A DNA stretch of 64,000 nt, taken from NCBI GenBank assembly GCA_030430075.1, contig JAUIGN010000025.1, forward strand, positions 1 through 64,000. Reading direction: 5' to 3'. A model generated the notes under the pieces. That model had not been told where the DNA came from. It saw only the letters and a list, made by a program, of their open reading frames with translations, and did not search any database. Positions 44,000-53,616 of this stretch are shown piece after piece; the first letter of the stretch is position 1, and each line of letters starts with the position of its first letter. The position numbers and the translations under genes are program-made. Origin of the DNA: a bacterium. GTDB lineage: Bacteria; Planctomycetota; Planctomycetia; Pirellulales; Pirellulaceae.

Positions 44000-45223
44000 A
44001 TGATCGTCTTCAAGGGAAAGCGAATTGGTTGGCGACGGCAGCCGGATTTGACGTTCGGAGGAACGGTTGATCGGCCGGTGCATGATGCGCTGGTGTGGGC
44101 ATGTTGCCTGGCCCTGTTGACGGCCGGGGCAGCCGTGGCGGATTCACCAGCCTTGAGCTCGGCGCGCCTGACGCTCCCGCGAGAAGTTGTCGCGGTTGCC
44201 GGGCTGGAGACGGCCGTCTACTTCGACAACATCGTGCTCATGGAACAACCGGGGAAATACCGATTCCAGGTCGACTGCGACCTCGGCGAAGTGGATTCGA
44301 AACGCTGGTCCTGCCGGCCCTCAGAAGGCGACCTCGGGACACATCGACTCACGCTCACCGTGCGGGACGCGTCGGGAACGGTGCTGGAATCGCAGTCCAC
44401 CAACTTGCGGGTCCTGCCTGCCGCGTTCCAAGCGGACAGCCGGTTCCAACTGTTGATCGTAGGAGACAGCCTCACGCATGCTACGGCCTATCCCAACGAG
44501 ATCGCTCGACTGTTTGCCGATCCGGCGAATCCGACGTGCCGCATGCTGGGGACCCATCAACCGGCCTCCGCGAAACCCGGCGTGGCCCATGAAGGCTACG
44601 GCGGTTGGACCTGGCAGCGATTCGTGACGCGTTACGAGCCGGAGCCGGACGGGACCCACCGCAAGCGGAGCAGCCCGTTCGTGTTCCTCGACGATCAATC
44701 CAAGCCGCAGCTGGACGTGTCACGCTACATTCGTGAAGCATGCGGCGGAACGCCTCCCGACATCGTTGTGTTCATGCTCGGCATTAACGACTGCTTCAGT
44801 GCCGATCCGGATTCGATCGACGCCATCGACCAGCGCATTGACACGATGTTCGGCTATGCGGATACGCTGCTGGACGCGTTTGGACGGGCCGCACCACAAG
44901 CGCGGCTGGGTATCTGCCTGACAACCCCGCCGAACGCCCGCCAGGAGGCGTTCGAAGCGAACTACCAGGATCGCTATCGGCGGTGGGGCTGGAAACGTAT
45001 TCAGCATCGGCTCGTCGAGCGGCAATTGGAACACTACGCCGACCGTGCCGCCGATCGCTTGTTCGTGATTCCGACGCACCTTAACCTGGACCCGGTCGAC
45101 GGCTATCCGGCCAACAATGGAGTCCACCCCAATGCCGCCGGTTACCGGCAGATCGGTCAGACCATCTTCGCATCCCTGGCGGCGGTTCTGACCGCGTCGC
45201 CTCTTCCCGGGAAGGTTCCTTAG
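44000..45223 (+). CDS. Exported SGNH/GDSL hydrolase
   Basis: The 407-aa protein has an atypical membrane/signal region (about 30-48), a beta-rich N-terminal domain (about 55-140; CDLGEVDSKRWSC) and an SGNH domain: block I LLIVGDSLTH with Ser157, a GYGGWTW segment, block III GINDC, and block V VHPNAAGY with the Asp/His pair region. It probably deacetylates or de-esterifies a glycan. An AAGGAAGGAG ribosome site lies directly before ATG 44000. DUF3472 begins 3 bp after the stop, so the two are coupled. Confidence 0.85.
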   Translation: MIVFKGKRIGWRRQPDLTFGGTVDRPVHDALVWACCLALLTAGAAVADSPALSSARLTLPREVVAVAGLETAVYFDNIVLMEQPGKYRFQVDCDLGEVDSKRWSCRPSEGDLGTHRLTLTVRDASGTVLESQSTNLRVLPAAFQADSRFQLLIVGDSLTHATAYPNEIARLFADPANPTCRMLGTHQPASAKPGVAHEGYGGWTWQRFVTRYEPEPDGTHRKRSSPFVFLDDQSKPQLDVSRYIREACGGTPPDIVVFMLGINDCFSADPDSIDAIDQRIDTMFGYADTLLDAFGRAAPQARLGICLTTPPNARQEAFEANYQDRYRRWGWKRIQHRLVERQLEHYADRAADRLFVIPTHLNLDPVDGYPANNGVHPNAAGYRQIGQTIFASLAAVLTASPLPGKVP

Positions 45224-45226
45224 CGC

Positions 45227-46087
45227 ATGCTGTTCCAAAGAATATTGATCCTGTCGATCGTTGCAGGTCTCGCGGTGCACGTGGCGGTCGCAGACGACGG
45301 ACCACGCGCGGCACGGTCGGTGCACCTTTGGTATCAAGCGCCGCCCGCGTTGCAGTTCCAAAACGAGATTGTGGTAGAAGCGTCGCAGAACGGTTCCTAC
45401 TTCATGGCCTGCGGCTTCCAGCATGGTTATTTTGGCATGCAGCAGTTGAGTGCTCCGGAGCGGAAGGTGATTCTGTTTTCCGTCTGGGATCCGGGCCGGC
45501 AGGATGACCCGAATCAAGTCAAGGAGGCGGATCGAGTCAAGGTGTTGCACCAGGGCGAAGGAGTCAGAATCAAGCGATTCGGCGGCGAAGGGACAGGCGC
45601 TCAGAGTATGTTTGACTACCGCTGGCAGGTCGGCGAGACCTGCCGGTTTGCGATCCACGCCGAACCTCGCCGCGAAACCACGGTCTACGCGGCCTACTTC
45701 TACTTGAATAAGCAAGAAACATGGAAGCATCTGGCGACATTTGAGACGCAAACGGCCGGCGCACCGCTGAAAGGACTGTATTCGTTTGTGGAGGACTTTC
45801 GACGCGATGGCCTCAGCCCTCAGCAGCCCCGCAGGGCCCGCTTCCGCAATGGTTGGGTCAAGACCCAGGACGGCGATTGGATCGAGCTGACCAAAGTAAC
45901 ATTTACGGCCGACCGCACGCCGCTGTCCAATATCAATGCAGAAGTTGACGGCGACGGGTTTCGCCTCGCAACCGGCGGAACCACGGTTCAAAGCACCGAG
46001 CTAAACGGCCGGTTGGAGCGCCGGCCGACTGGGTTGCTGCGACCTGCCGTCGTCGTCGTGCCCGGTCAAGACAAGGCGGTTCGCTGA
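45227..46087 (+). CDS. Exported DUF3472 protein
   Basis: The 286-aa protein has a signal peptide (RILILSIVAGLAVHVAVAD) and the DUF3472 fold: SVHLWYQAPP, SYFMACGFQHGYFGMQQLS, VILFSVWDPG, GGEGTGAQSMFDYRWQVGETCRF and LKGLYSFVEDF. The family is a beta-sandwich of unknown role linked to polysaccharide utilisation. The start is 3 bp after the SGNH gene, so they are an operon and likely act together. Confidence 0.85.
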   Translation: MLFQRILILSIVAGLAVHVAVADDGPRAARSVHLWYQAPPALQFQNEIVVEASQNGSYFMACGFQHGYFGMQQLSAPERKVILFSVWDPGRQDDPNQVKEADRVKVLHQGEGVRIKRFGGEGTGAQSMFDYRWQVGETCRFAIHAEPRRETTVYAAYFYLNKQETWKHLATFETQTAGAPLKGLYSFVEDFRRDGLSPQQPRRARFRNGWVKTQDGDWIELTKVTFTADRTPLSNINAEVDGDGFRLATGGTTVQSTELNGRLERRPTGLLRPAVVVVPGQDKAVR

Positions 46088-46201
46088 TGCGCGGAACCAC
46101 AACGGTTCGGCTCAGGTCGCCGAGGTCGGCGGGCATGCCCGAGGAGCCGGTTGGGTGCGGCTTGGGGCGGGTCGTGGGGGGGAGGCGTTTGGTGGTGGGG
46201 A

Positions 46202-46301
46202 GACCTTCGGTCGGCGGTTTCGGCGGGGTCGGAGACCCGCGCCGAGCCTGGGGTCGGAGACCCGCGCCGAGCCTGGGGGCGGAGACCTGCGGCGAGCCTG
46301 G
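46202..46301 (+). repeat. 25-bp tandem repeat, three units, with shared flank
   Basis: The flank 46202-46226 is nearly identical to the reverse of 26407-26431. Units of GGTCGGAGACCCGCGCCGAG plus CCTGG begin at 46227, 46252 and 46277; the third has three base changes. It is the same repeat family as the array at 26.2-26.4 kb, in opposite orientation, and sits 35 bp before the long hairpin element copy B. Confidence 0.8.
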
Positions 46302-46335
46302 AGAGGGAGAGCCGAACGCGGGTTGTTGGTACCAT

Positions 46336-46560
46336 CCCGTTCAATTGGATTCCGTACTTCCGTAGGTCATGCTTTGCATGACGTTCCATCCTTCCCAAAT
46401 TTCCTCGCGGCAACCCCGTTCAATCCGATTTCGCAGGTCGTCGTTTTCCAATCATGATTGCGGGAAAACCGCGGATGCGTGGTAGAATCGTTGGCGCTTT
46501 GCCAGGTGATACGTTGCGGATGCTATCACCGAATACGCAGTGAACCGTATTGAATGTAGG
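46336..46560 (+). repeat. Dispersed hairpin element, long copy B
   Basis: The copy aligns over its length with 11027-11250. Its core is GTCATGC-TTT-GCATGAC (46366-46382), with CCGTTCAAT direct repeats on both sides (to 46345 and to 46424) and the GTCGTCGTTTTCCAATC block. On the minus strand it holds a 35-codon frame ending at TGA 46420 that parallels the small frame in copy A. A simple CGACA repeat (46563-46585) follows. Confidence 0.65.
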
Positions 46561-46562
46561 CG

Positions 46563-46585
46563 TGACACGACACGACACGACACGA
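46563..46585. repeat. CGACA pentanucleotide repeat before a Gfo/Idh gene
   Basis: GACAC is repeated about four times between copy B of the hairpin element and the ATG at 46617. It lies in the leader and could be a slippage-prone site; no role is visible. Confidence 0.6.
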
Positions 46586-46616
46586 TCAATCCACAATCTC
46601 GAGCAAGGGAGGCACC

Positions 46617-48134
46617 ATGCCTGACGAACCGGTTTCACGGCGAAGCTTTCTGGGGAGCACCGCGGCAACGGCAACGGCAGGTGCGGCGGTCGGGCATGTG
46701 TCGAGTGCCGCTTCTGCCGCCAGGGCGGCCAATGCGAATCAGCGGTTGCGGATCGGCTTCATTGGTCCGGGACGGCGCGGATTCGCCGCCCACGTCAAGT
46801 CATTGACGGCCCTTCGCAAACAGGGCGCGAAGATCGATCTGGTCGCCGTCAATGATGTCTATGCCGTCCATCGCGATCGGGCGGCAAGCTACATCAAGAC
46901 GGAGACCGGGGTCGCACCGACCATCTACGCCAGCTATCGGGACATGTTGCAAGACGACCGGGTCGATGCCGTTTGCATTGCGACCCCCGATCATTGGCAT
47001 GCCCGCCAGACAATCGACGCCTTGAATGCGAAAAAGCACGTCTACTGCGAAAAGCCGATGACGCACACTGTCGACGAGTCGCAACAGGTGATCGCCGCCT
47101 GGCGCGAATCCGGCTGCGTCATGCAGGTCGGCGTGCAGTCGTCAAGCTCCCCGGTCTGGGATCTGGCTCGAGAAAAAATCAACGCCGGGAAGCTCGGCAA
47201 GGTCTTGCAGTTCCAGACCGAGTTTTTTCGCAACGGCAGCTTGGGCATGTCCCGGCATAACGTGATCACCAGGGAGATGACTCCGCGGAATATCGATTGG
47301 AACCAATGGCTGGGGCACCAGGAGGGGCTGGCCCCGAAGATGGTTTTCGACCGTGCCGTCTATGGTCAATGGCGTTGCTACTGGCCATTCGGCTACGGGA
47401 TGTTCTCTGACCTGTTCGTTCACCGGGTGACAGGCATGTTGAAGGCGACTGGGCTGCGCTATCCAGGGCGTGTCGTGGGCGGTGGCGGCATCTTCATGGA
47501 ATATGACGATCGGCAGGTAACCGACGTGGCGTCGCTCATCGCGGATTTCCATGAAGGCGTCCAGGGACTTGTCAGCAGCACGATGGTTGGGGAGGGGTTC
47601 AAGCTGGAGCACGTGATCCGCGGACACCATGGTTCGTTCCTGTTCCACAAACCGGCCTACTTGAGCGGTCCCAAGGCGTCATTCGAGTTTGCTCCCGAAC
47701 GGCCGCAGGTGACCGGAAACAGCAAACTCGAGAACGAGGTCTTTGAAACCGAGGCGACGCACAAGTTTGACCTGGCCCATTTCGCCAACTTCATTCAGGC
47801 CATTGAAGACGGGAAGCCGGCGTCGGTGAACAATGATCCCCTGCTGGGTGCGGCCGCGGTCATGGTGGTCAACCTGGCCGTCCGCAGCTACCGGGAGGGC
47901 AAGGTCTTTCATGTGGATCGGCAAGGGAAGGTCAGCGATGGTGATGGTAGCTGGGCCGACGGCTGGGAAGCGATGTCGGCAGCCAAGGCGGCACCGCGGC
48001 ACGTCGCCGGATGGCGGGCCGGGGATGCCGGCAGCACCCTCACGCCACCGGCCTACCAGGCACTTGCCGGGCCATGGCACGACGGCCAGGATCCGGCTGG
48101 ACCGCAGCCGGCGGACGGATCTCGTTCCGGGTGA
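46617..48134 (+). CDS. Tat-exported Gfo/Idh/MocA oxidoreductase with extended C-terminus
   Basis: The 505-aa protein has a Tat signal (SRRSFLGSTAATATAG), Rossmann core LRIGFIGPGRRGFAAHVKS and the KKHVYCEKPMTHTVDESQQVI block. It is about 70 residues longer than the copy at 40973-42283; the last 60 residues (from about YREGKVFH) are Gly/Ala/Pro-rich and may be a linker. A GGGAGG ribosome site is 4 nt before ATG 46617. Substrate unknown; the leader holds the dispersed element and CGACA repeat. Confidence 0.9.
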   Translation: MPDEPVSRRSFLGSTAATATAGAAVGHVSSAASAARAANANQRLRIGFIGPGRRGFAAHVKSLTALRKQGAKIDLVAVNDVYAVHRDRAASYIKTETGVAPTIYASYRDMLQDDRVDAVCIATPDHWHARQTIDALNAKKHVYCEKPMTHTVDESQQVIAAWRESGCVMQVGVQSSSSPVWDLAREKINAGKLGKVLQFQTEFFRNGSLGMSRHNVITREMTPRNIDWNQWLGHQEGLAPKMVFDRAVYGQWRCYWPFGYGMFSDLFVHRVTGMLKATGLRYPGRVVGGGGIFMEYDDRQVTDVASLIADFHEGVQGLVSSTMVGEGFKLEHVIRGHHGSFLFHKPAYLSGPKASFEFAPERPQVTGNSKLENEVFETEATHKFDLAHFANFIQAIEDGKPASVNNDPLLGAAAVMVVNLAVRSYREGKVFHVDRQGKVSDGDGSWADGWEAMSAAKAAPRHVAGWRAGDAGSTLTPPAYQALAGPWHDGQDPAGPQPADGSRSG

Positions 48135-48352
48135 TTGCCGGTAACGTCATCGGGCGCCGAGCGAACGCGGCTGACGGGTGAGCAACGTTGAATTGCCCGC
48201 CGCCCGTAGCTCGTTGCCTGTCGCCAGACGGTCGTCAGGCGGTGGCGACAGGCGGTGGCGACTGGCTTCCCCATTCCGACGAAGGCGGCTGCCTCCGTGG
48301 CAGTTGTCGATGACGCGTTCCTTGATCCCTACAAATCCGCCGGCAGCAGGCC

Positions 48353-48796
48353 ATGAACAAAGCGTTTGTGAAAGAATCCGAAGACCCGGGCGACCGCTGT
48401 CCCCGTTGCGGCGGCCTCGGCAAGACGGTCGCCCAGAATACCTTGGCAGCACATCTCGAGCCGGCTGCTCGAGCGTCGCTGGCGGAATCGGCATTCTTCT
48501 GCGATGCGCCCGCCTGTCCGGTCGCCTACTTTGATCACTTCGAGCAGCACGTGACTGTCGAGTCGCTGCGGCAACCGCTTTATCCGAAAGACCCCGCCGC
48601 GCCCATCTGCCCATGTTTTGGCTTGCGGTGCGAGGACATTGACGCGGACCTCGAAGAAGGGGGCGTCGCGCGCGTCAAAGCCCACTTGGAACTTGCCAGG
48701 TCGGACCGCGCGAACTGTGGGGTGGCGACCGGCGATGGTCGAAGTTGCGTGGCAGCCGTGCAGAAGTACTACATGCAGCGGCGCGGCGCACGATGA
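48353..48796 (+). CDS. Putative iron-sulfur CopZ-like metallochaperone
   Basis: The 147-aa Cys-rich protein has an N-terminal zinc ribbon (Cys16/19, Cys50/55) and a C-terminal BFD-like 2Fe-2S region with Cys86-x-Cys88, Cys93, Cys122 and Cys132. This layout matches the fused Zn-ribbon/2Fe-2S CopZ type known from Archaeoglobus, where it carries copper, but no copper ATPase lies nearby. The metal cargo is inferred from family only. Confidence 0.75.
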   Translation: MNKAFVKESEDPGDRCPRCGGLGKTVAQNTLAAHLEPAARASLAESAFFCDAPACPVAYFDHFEQHVTVESLRQPLYPKDPAAPICPCFGLRCEDIDADLEEGGVARVKAHLELARSDRANCGVATGDGRSCVAAVQKYYMQRRGAR

Positions 48797-48959
48797 TCCG
48801 ATGCCCGGGCGAACGCCTCAGATGGGTTCGGCAGGCAATCTGTAACGACCCGCGAAAACCTCGCTGGCGGCCTGCCGCACCGGTGCCGGTCCCCACGAGT
48901 TGTGCTTGAACATCGGGGCCTAACTCGCGGCGCCGCCGCCGTGACGCCCTCAGGCGCCA

Positions 48960-49949
48960 TCAGTCGACGGCCACCAGTGAGGCCAGCACCTTGCGGGTTC
49001 CTTCGAACGTGCGGCGACCGTGCATCGTGACATAATTGTCCACCAGCGCGACGTCGCCGGCCTGCCAGGGGACGTCGAACGTAATTGCTTCGGCCAACTC
49101 GGTCGCCAGGTCGACCATGGCCGGATCCAACGGTGTTCCGTCGCCAAATGTGATCGACTTGTGCGGGTCGTTGCGATCGTCTTTCCAGCCTTGAAACGCA
49201 GCAATCAACTGATTGAAGAAGGTCCGTCGGCCGTCCGGCAATTCCCGCACGGCATCCAGGACGGGTGTCGTCGCCCGGAGGCAGCCGTCGTCGAGCCACT
49301 CCCAATGATAACCGAGTTCGCGGAGCCGCTGTTCGGCCTCGGCCCGGTCCGCGGCCCGAAAGGTGTCCTTCCAACTACGTCCCATCCCTGATTGCCGGTC
49401 CGCGTCGAGCGGCATGACGTTGCTGTACTTGAGGCCTCGCTGCCGGCAGTCTGCAACGAATTGCGGGCACGCCTCCATCATCCGTTCGATCAGAACGTCG
49501 GACCGGCAGAGGGGCGTCGCGCCGCCGACTTCCGCCGGCTGCTCGCAAAAAAAGAACAGCCTGCTCGGATAGATGGGCGTTTGTGCCATCTCGTGATGCA
49601 GGAAGATGGTCACGTTCGGCGGAGCCTCGTTGGCGGTAAACACCCGCTCCGTTCGGTTGACTCGGACCGCATTGGAGAGCGAGTCCTTGTAAGCAAAGTT
49701 CTGCAAGCCAAAGGCGGCAACGAACGAATCGAAGTCTTCTGCCGTCTGGATCGGGAAATCGCGAAAGAGAATCGCGCCGTGGCGGCTGGCCTGCTCCAGC
49801 AACTGTTGCCGCTCCTGGGTCACCCAGTCCAGCGCAGTGCCGAGTTCCATCGCCGGGTTCTGGTTACAAAGGACCAGCGGAAAAGGGGCTCCGTCGTAAG
49901 TGGGTTGGCCGTCGAGTGTCACGGAAGCGGCGTGGCAAGGTGAGTTCAT
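48960..49949 (-). CDS. TauD/TfdA family Fe(II)/2-oxoglutarate dioxygenase
   Basis: The 329-aa enzyme shows FLHHEMAQTPIYPSRLFFFCEQP, giving the HxE metal pair at His118/Glu120, the GATPLCRSDV segment and a distal DNYVTMHGRRTF with the second His. That makes the 2-His-1-carboxylate site with Glu instead of the commoner Asp. It should hydroxylate a small substrate using 2-oxoglutarate; sulfonates are common but not certain. It runs the same way as the sulfatase 100 bp upstream. Confidence 0.86.
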   Translation of the reverse strand: MNSPCHAASVTLDGQPTYDGAPFPLVLCNQNPAMELGTALDWVTQERQQLLEQASRHGAILFRDFPIQTAEDFDSFVAAFGLQNFAYKDSLSNAVRVNRTERVFTANEAPPNVTIFLHHEMAQTPIYPSRLFFFCEQPAEVGGATPLCRSDVLIERMMEACPQFVADCRQRGLKYSNVMPLDADRQSGMGRSWKDTFRAADRAEAEQRLRELGYHWEWLDDGCLRATTPVLDAVRELPDGRRTFFNQLIAAFQGWKDDRNDPHKSITFGDGTPLDPAMVDLATELAEAITFDVPWQAGDVALVDNYVTMHGRRTFEGTRKVLASLVAVD

Positions 49950-50053
49950 TGAATTCTGTCTGGATGATGGAAGAATGAGTTGGCAGGTCCTGATGGGGTG
50001 CGCAAATCACGAATCGACCCTCGTCAGACGCTACCGTTTGGCGGGCGGGCAAA

Positions 50054-51670
50054 TTACGGTTGGTCCACTCCCGACGCAAAGTCGCTCGGATTGACCCACC
50101 CGGCGGACAGCTTCTCACCCCGCAGGTACCTTTCGTAGAAGTTGCGGGTGCCCGGGTTGGCGTAGGGGATCGCATCGAAATAGGATCGCTGCCCGAGCGT
50201 GCGCGGATCCTGTTGCTCGGTCAGCTCCCTGGTGAGTTGCTGAGCCAGCTCTCGTTTGACCGCCTGAAATGCTTCACGCTCGGCGAGATTATTCACGCAA
50301 TCGGGGTCCTTGGCCACATCGTACAGCTCTTCGGCGGGGCGTTTGCCGAAACAGTATGCCCAGCTCGCGGCTTGACCGTTGATCCGTTTCCGTTTGAGGA
50401 TTTCGGTCTTTGTCGGTCCGCCGTCGCAGTTCAAGTATCCCGTTTCCGGATTGCCGGCCGGCCAGCGCTCGACTTCAAAATTCCGCAAGTAAAGCATGTC
50501 TCCTTTGAAGATGCCGCGGATCGGATAGCCCCAATCATGTGGGCGACCGATATCGTGGCGTTCTTTCCCGACCAGCACGTGATCGCGGCGAGGATTGACC
50601 TGGCCGGACCGCTTCGCCGCGAAAAGGTCTCGCCAGCTTTGGCCGGGTGTCGAGGCCATGCCTGCGTCGGACCAGGAGACGCCGGCGACGTCGAGAAAAG
50701 TGGGAGCCACGTCGATGAAGCTTACGTAGTCGTCAACCGTCCGCCCGGGGGCTGCGATCCCGGCAGGCCACATGACGGCCAGCGGGACGTGATTCGAGTA
50801 GTCGTAGGCCTGTCCCTTGCAACGCGGAAACGGCATCCCGTGGTCGGAAGTCGCGACAACCAGTGTCTGCTCCAATTGGCCGGCCGCTTCCAGGTGGGCC
50901 AGGATACGCTGCAAGTGACGATCGAAGTGCTCGACCTCAAACGCATAGTCCAGCATGTCCTGGCGAATCGTCGCATCGTCCGGCCAGAACGCCGGCACAT
51001 GTTCGATCTGCGAGATCCGTTTGCCGCCCTGCGACGCGCCCACGCCGAACTCGTAGCCCCGGTGCGGTTCTGTGGTGCCGAACCAGAAGCACCAAGGCTG
51101 GTCGGCCGGCGCCTCGTCGAGGAAATCCGCGAAATTCCCGGCATAGTCGTTGCCGGAAATGCCCTTCGCCGATGGTTTGGTCTTGCGTTTGGAGAACGGC
51201 TTGCCGGTCATCGCCCGCGGCTTGCCGGCTGCATCCTTGGCGACGCCCGGTCCCCAGCCCTTCCCCGTGTAACCAACATAGTAACCGTGGTCGGCCAGCA
51301 CGTCGGTGTACGTCTTGAACTCCGGCGGAAAAAAGCAGATGTGGTTGCAGGCGTCTTTGAGTTGCCACGAGTTGCGGCCGGTCAGGAGACATGACCGTGA
51401 CGGGGCGCACTTGGCGTTCGGTGTGTACGCGTGCGTGAATAGCAGGCCCTCACGGGCAACCCGATCGAATGCGGGCGTCTCGACCCACGTGCTGCCGTAT
51501 GCGCCCGCGTGACCGTACGACCAGTCGTCGGCGATGGCGAAGAGGATGTTCGGAGCCCGGCGCTGCGTCGCTGCCGGCGCGGCGGGAGTGTCCGCGCCCG
51601 ACGCCGTCGTGGCCGCCGCCAGGCAGGCCGGCACGACGAGCCAGAACAAGCGAAATGCGGGAGACTTCAT
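50054..51670 (-). CDS. Exported sulfatase (type I, formylglycine)
   Basis: The 538-aa enzyme has a signal peptide ([18 protein letters not shown]), the metal pair in IADDWSYGH (Asp48/49) and the formylglycine motif CAPSR (Cys88-Arg92) followed by [18 protein letters not shown] gives the second metal/sulfate-binding block. Sequence character is close to heparan N-sulfatase/SGSH-like members. It needs a formylglycine-generating enzyme for activity, which is not in the window. ATG 51670 puts the signal peptide first. Confidence 0.92.
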   Translation of the reverse strand: MKSPAFRLFWLVVPACLAAATTASGADTPAAPAATQRRAPNILFAIADDWSYGHAGAYGSTWVETPAFDRVAREGLLFTHAYTPNAKCAPSRSCLLTGRNSWQLKDACNHICFFPPEFKTYTDVLADHGYYVGYTGKGWGPGVAKDAAGKPRAMTGKPFSKRKTKPSAKGISGNDYAGNFADFLDEAPADQPWCFWFGTTEPHRGYEFGVGASQGGKRISQIEHVPAFWPDDATIRQDMLDYAFEVEHFDRHLQRILAHLEAAGQLEQTLVVATSDHGMPFPRCKGQAYDYSNHVPLAVMWPAGIAAPGRTVDDYVSFIDVAPTFLDVAGVSWSDAGMASTPGQSWRDLFAAKRSGQVNPRRDHVLVGKERHDIGRPHDWGYPIRGIFKGDMLYLRNFEVERWPAGNPETGYLNCDGGPTKTEILKRKRINGQAASWAYCFGKRPAEELYDVAKDPDCVNNLAEREAFQAVKRELAQQLTRELTEQQDPRTLGQRSYFDAIPYANPGTRNFYERYLRGEKLSAGWVNPSDFASGVDQP

Positions 51671-51816
51671 TCGTGATTCCTTATCATGTGCCTGGCAAAC
51701 CAAGCGACCCATTCACACCACCGCCGGATCTGCGGTCATTTTACTTGTCGATAGCGCGCATCGCTACGAGGTGTGGAAGCCGGCGGTACCGCGGCGCGCC
51801 GCTGCAGGGCGGAGAG

Positions 51817-53430
51817 TCAATCGTAATACAACGGCTGGTACGTGTAGAGCGCGCGGTCTTCGAGCGGCGGGATCGGTTTGCCCGGGGGCGGCGTCGCTTC
51901 GATCCGGTGGATCAGTTCGATCAGGACCACCTCGCGGGTCTCGTCCCCGCCGGCCTGTTCGGCATTCCAGCGTCGCCCCAGCCACTCGCAGAAGTTCAGC
52001 CGCCGCAAGGCATAGGCATCGGTGGTCAGGTTGTCGAGGTACTTCCGCCAGCGCTGCGACACGTAGGTGTCGCTGACCAACCGCGGTTTGTCCCAGGGAA
52101 GAGGCGCATCGGGTTGCCAGAGGTTGACCACGGTGCCGTCGCGCAAAGTCCCCTGCATGATCAACCAACCGTCTTCCGTACGAGGAATCGGTGAGAACAT
52201 GCCCCAGTTTTGATCCAGCCCCAGCACGCGTGCGACGCCGTTGGCGGAGAGGGGCAGGATCCGCTGCTCCCAGTACGCCACGTCGCGTTCGCGCACATTC
52301 CACAACACGACGTAGGCCAGCAGTCCCAGCACGAGGCCGTTCACCAGCCAGGCGCGCAGGCCCCGGTTTCGCCAACGCACCGTCTCCGCTCGGGCCAGCC
52401 ACATCGACCGCCCGTCCCGAGCCGCTTGCCGACCGCTGAGGGCCGCCAGCTGCAGGCGCCGCACCAGCCGGAGGCGACTGCAGCGGCGTATCCGCGGCGT
52501 GAGCCAGTCCCAGAATTCGGCTGGCAGAAAGAGCGTCCAGCCGACGATGCAGATGATCGGAAAAAGGCCGATGGTCAGCGTAGCGCCCAGGCCCATATGC
52601 AGCAGCCAGAATGCGCCGATCATGGCCAGTCGAATCCGGGCCGTCCAGAACGGCAGGAACAGGACCAGGGGCCCAACAAGCTCCAGCCAGAAGGTGCCGG
52701 CGGTGAGCACCATCATCAAGGTGGGAAACTCGCGAAGCCACAACCCGAGCGGCGCGACGAAGGCATCGCAGTTGAGCGCGTAGTAGACCCCGGAGAATTC
52801 GGTGTGCCAGACCGGATCCATCTTCGCGATCGCCGAATAGAAGTACATGATCGCGAGTTGCAGCAGGAGCGCCGCGGACGCTCCGCTCAGCACCCGCCGC
52901 GGAAGTCGATCCGCCGGACGATGCACCAGGCGGTCGAGACTCCACACGCCGCCCAGCGGCAAGAAGAGCGACCACAGCAGCAGGCACCGCAGCAGCACGT
53001 CGCCGCTGTTGAGGATGTCCGGATTGCGCGAATCCAGTGAGAGCAGCAAGACCCAACTGACGGCCGCCGCCAACCGCGTGCGATAACCGCAGAGCAGCCA
53101 GAGGGCGAACCATGCCGCGACCAGGATCAGCAGCAACTGGGCCCAATACTGGCCGCTGGCCATGTGCAGGGACCAGACGAAGTCGAAACCAAACCGGCTT
53201 CCCAGCTCGTTGTAGGCGATCAGGACGGACCGAGGGAGGACACCGGCGTCGGTGAAGAAGGGGCCGATCTCCCGATTTCGGTACCACAGGTCGAGCAGCA
53301 AGATGCCGGCGACACCGATACGAAAGGTCGCCAGGGAACGGGGGTCGATGCCAAACATCGATTGCATGGCGCCCCGCAGCCGCATGCCGAGCGTGCGGTG
53401 GGCGAGCGAGCGATGGGAGATTCCATTCAT
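51817..53430 (-). CDS. HTTM (vitamin K gamma-carboxylase-like) membrane protein
   Basis: The 537-aa protein has many membrane segments in its first 330 residues, including SLATFRIGVAGILLLDLWYR, QLLLILVAAWFALWLLCGYR, FWLELVGPLVLFLPFW and LFPIICIVGWTLFLPAEFW. The C-terminal part is soluble, with LSANGVARVLGLDQNWGMFSPIPRTEDGW, a block typical of HTTM proteins. True gamma-carboxylase activity is not established for bacterial members. ATG 53430 has GGAGA 8 nt upstream. It is 146 bp upstream of the sulfatase, same strand. Confidence 0.85.
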   Translation of the reverse strand: MNGISHRSLAHRTLGMRLRGAMQSMFGIDPRSLATFRIGVAGILLLDLWYRNREIGPFFTDAGVLPRSVLIAYNELGSRFGFDFVWSLHMASGQYWAQLLLILVAAWFALWLLCGYRTRLAAAVSWVLLLSLDSRNPDILNSGDVLLRCLLLWSLFLPLGGVWSLDRLVHRPADRLPRRVLSGASAALLLQLAIMYFYSAIAKMDPVWHTEFSGVYYALNCDAFVAPLGLWLREFPTLMMVLTAGTFWLELVGPLVLFLPFWTARIRLAMIGAFWLLHMGLGATLTIGLFPIICIVGWTLFLPAEFWDWLTPRIRRCSRLRLVRRLQLAALSGRQAARDGRSMWLARAETVRWRNRGLRAWLVNGLVLGLLAYVVLWNVRERDVAYWEQRILPLSANGVARVLGLDQNWGMFSPIPRTEDGWLIMQGTLRDGTVVNLWQPDAPLPWDKPRLVSDTYVSQRWRKYLDNLTTDAYALRRLNFCEWLGRRWNAEQAGGDETREVVLIELIHRIEATPPPGKPIPPLEDRALYTYQPLYYD

Positions 53431-53616
53431 GGGCGAGTTCTCCGGTCCCTGCAAGTATAGGTCGCTTTTTCCTCGCTGCTACGGAAGGGGAAGTCAACAA
53501 GTCCCACAAGTTCGTTGCCGCCGCCAGCCAGTGGATTGACGAAACGCACCGTTCGGCTCGCCGGCCACGTGCAAGCCATTCGGCAAGTCGCATCTCGACG
53601 GCCCTGAACCGCCGTT

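Noticed and set aside
51764-53593. 609-aa open frame on the minus strand overlapping the HTTM gene
   Set aside because: The product is Arg/Ala/Gly-rich with no helices or domains, while the overlapping frame gives clear membrane segments and a ribosome site at 53430.
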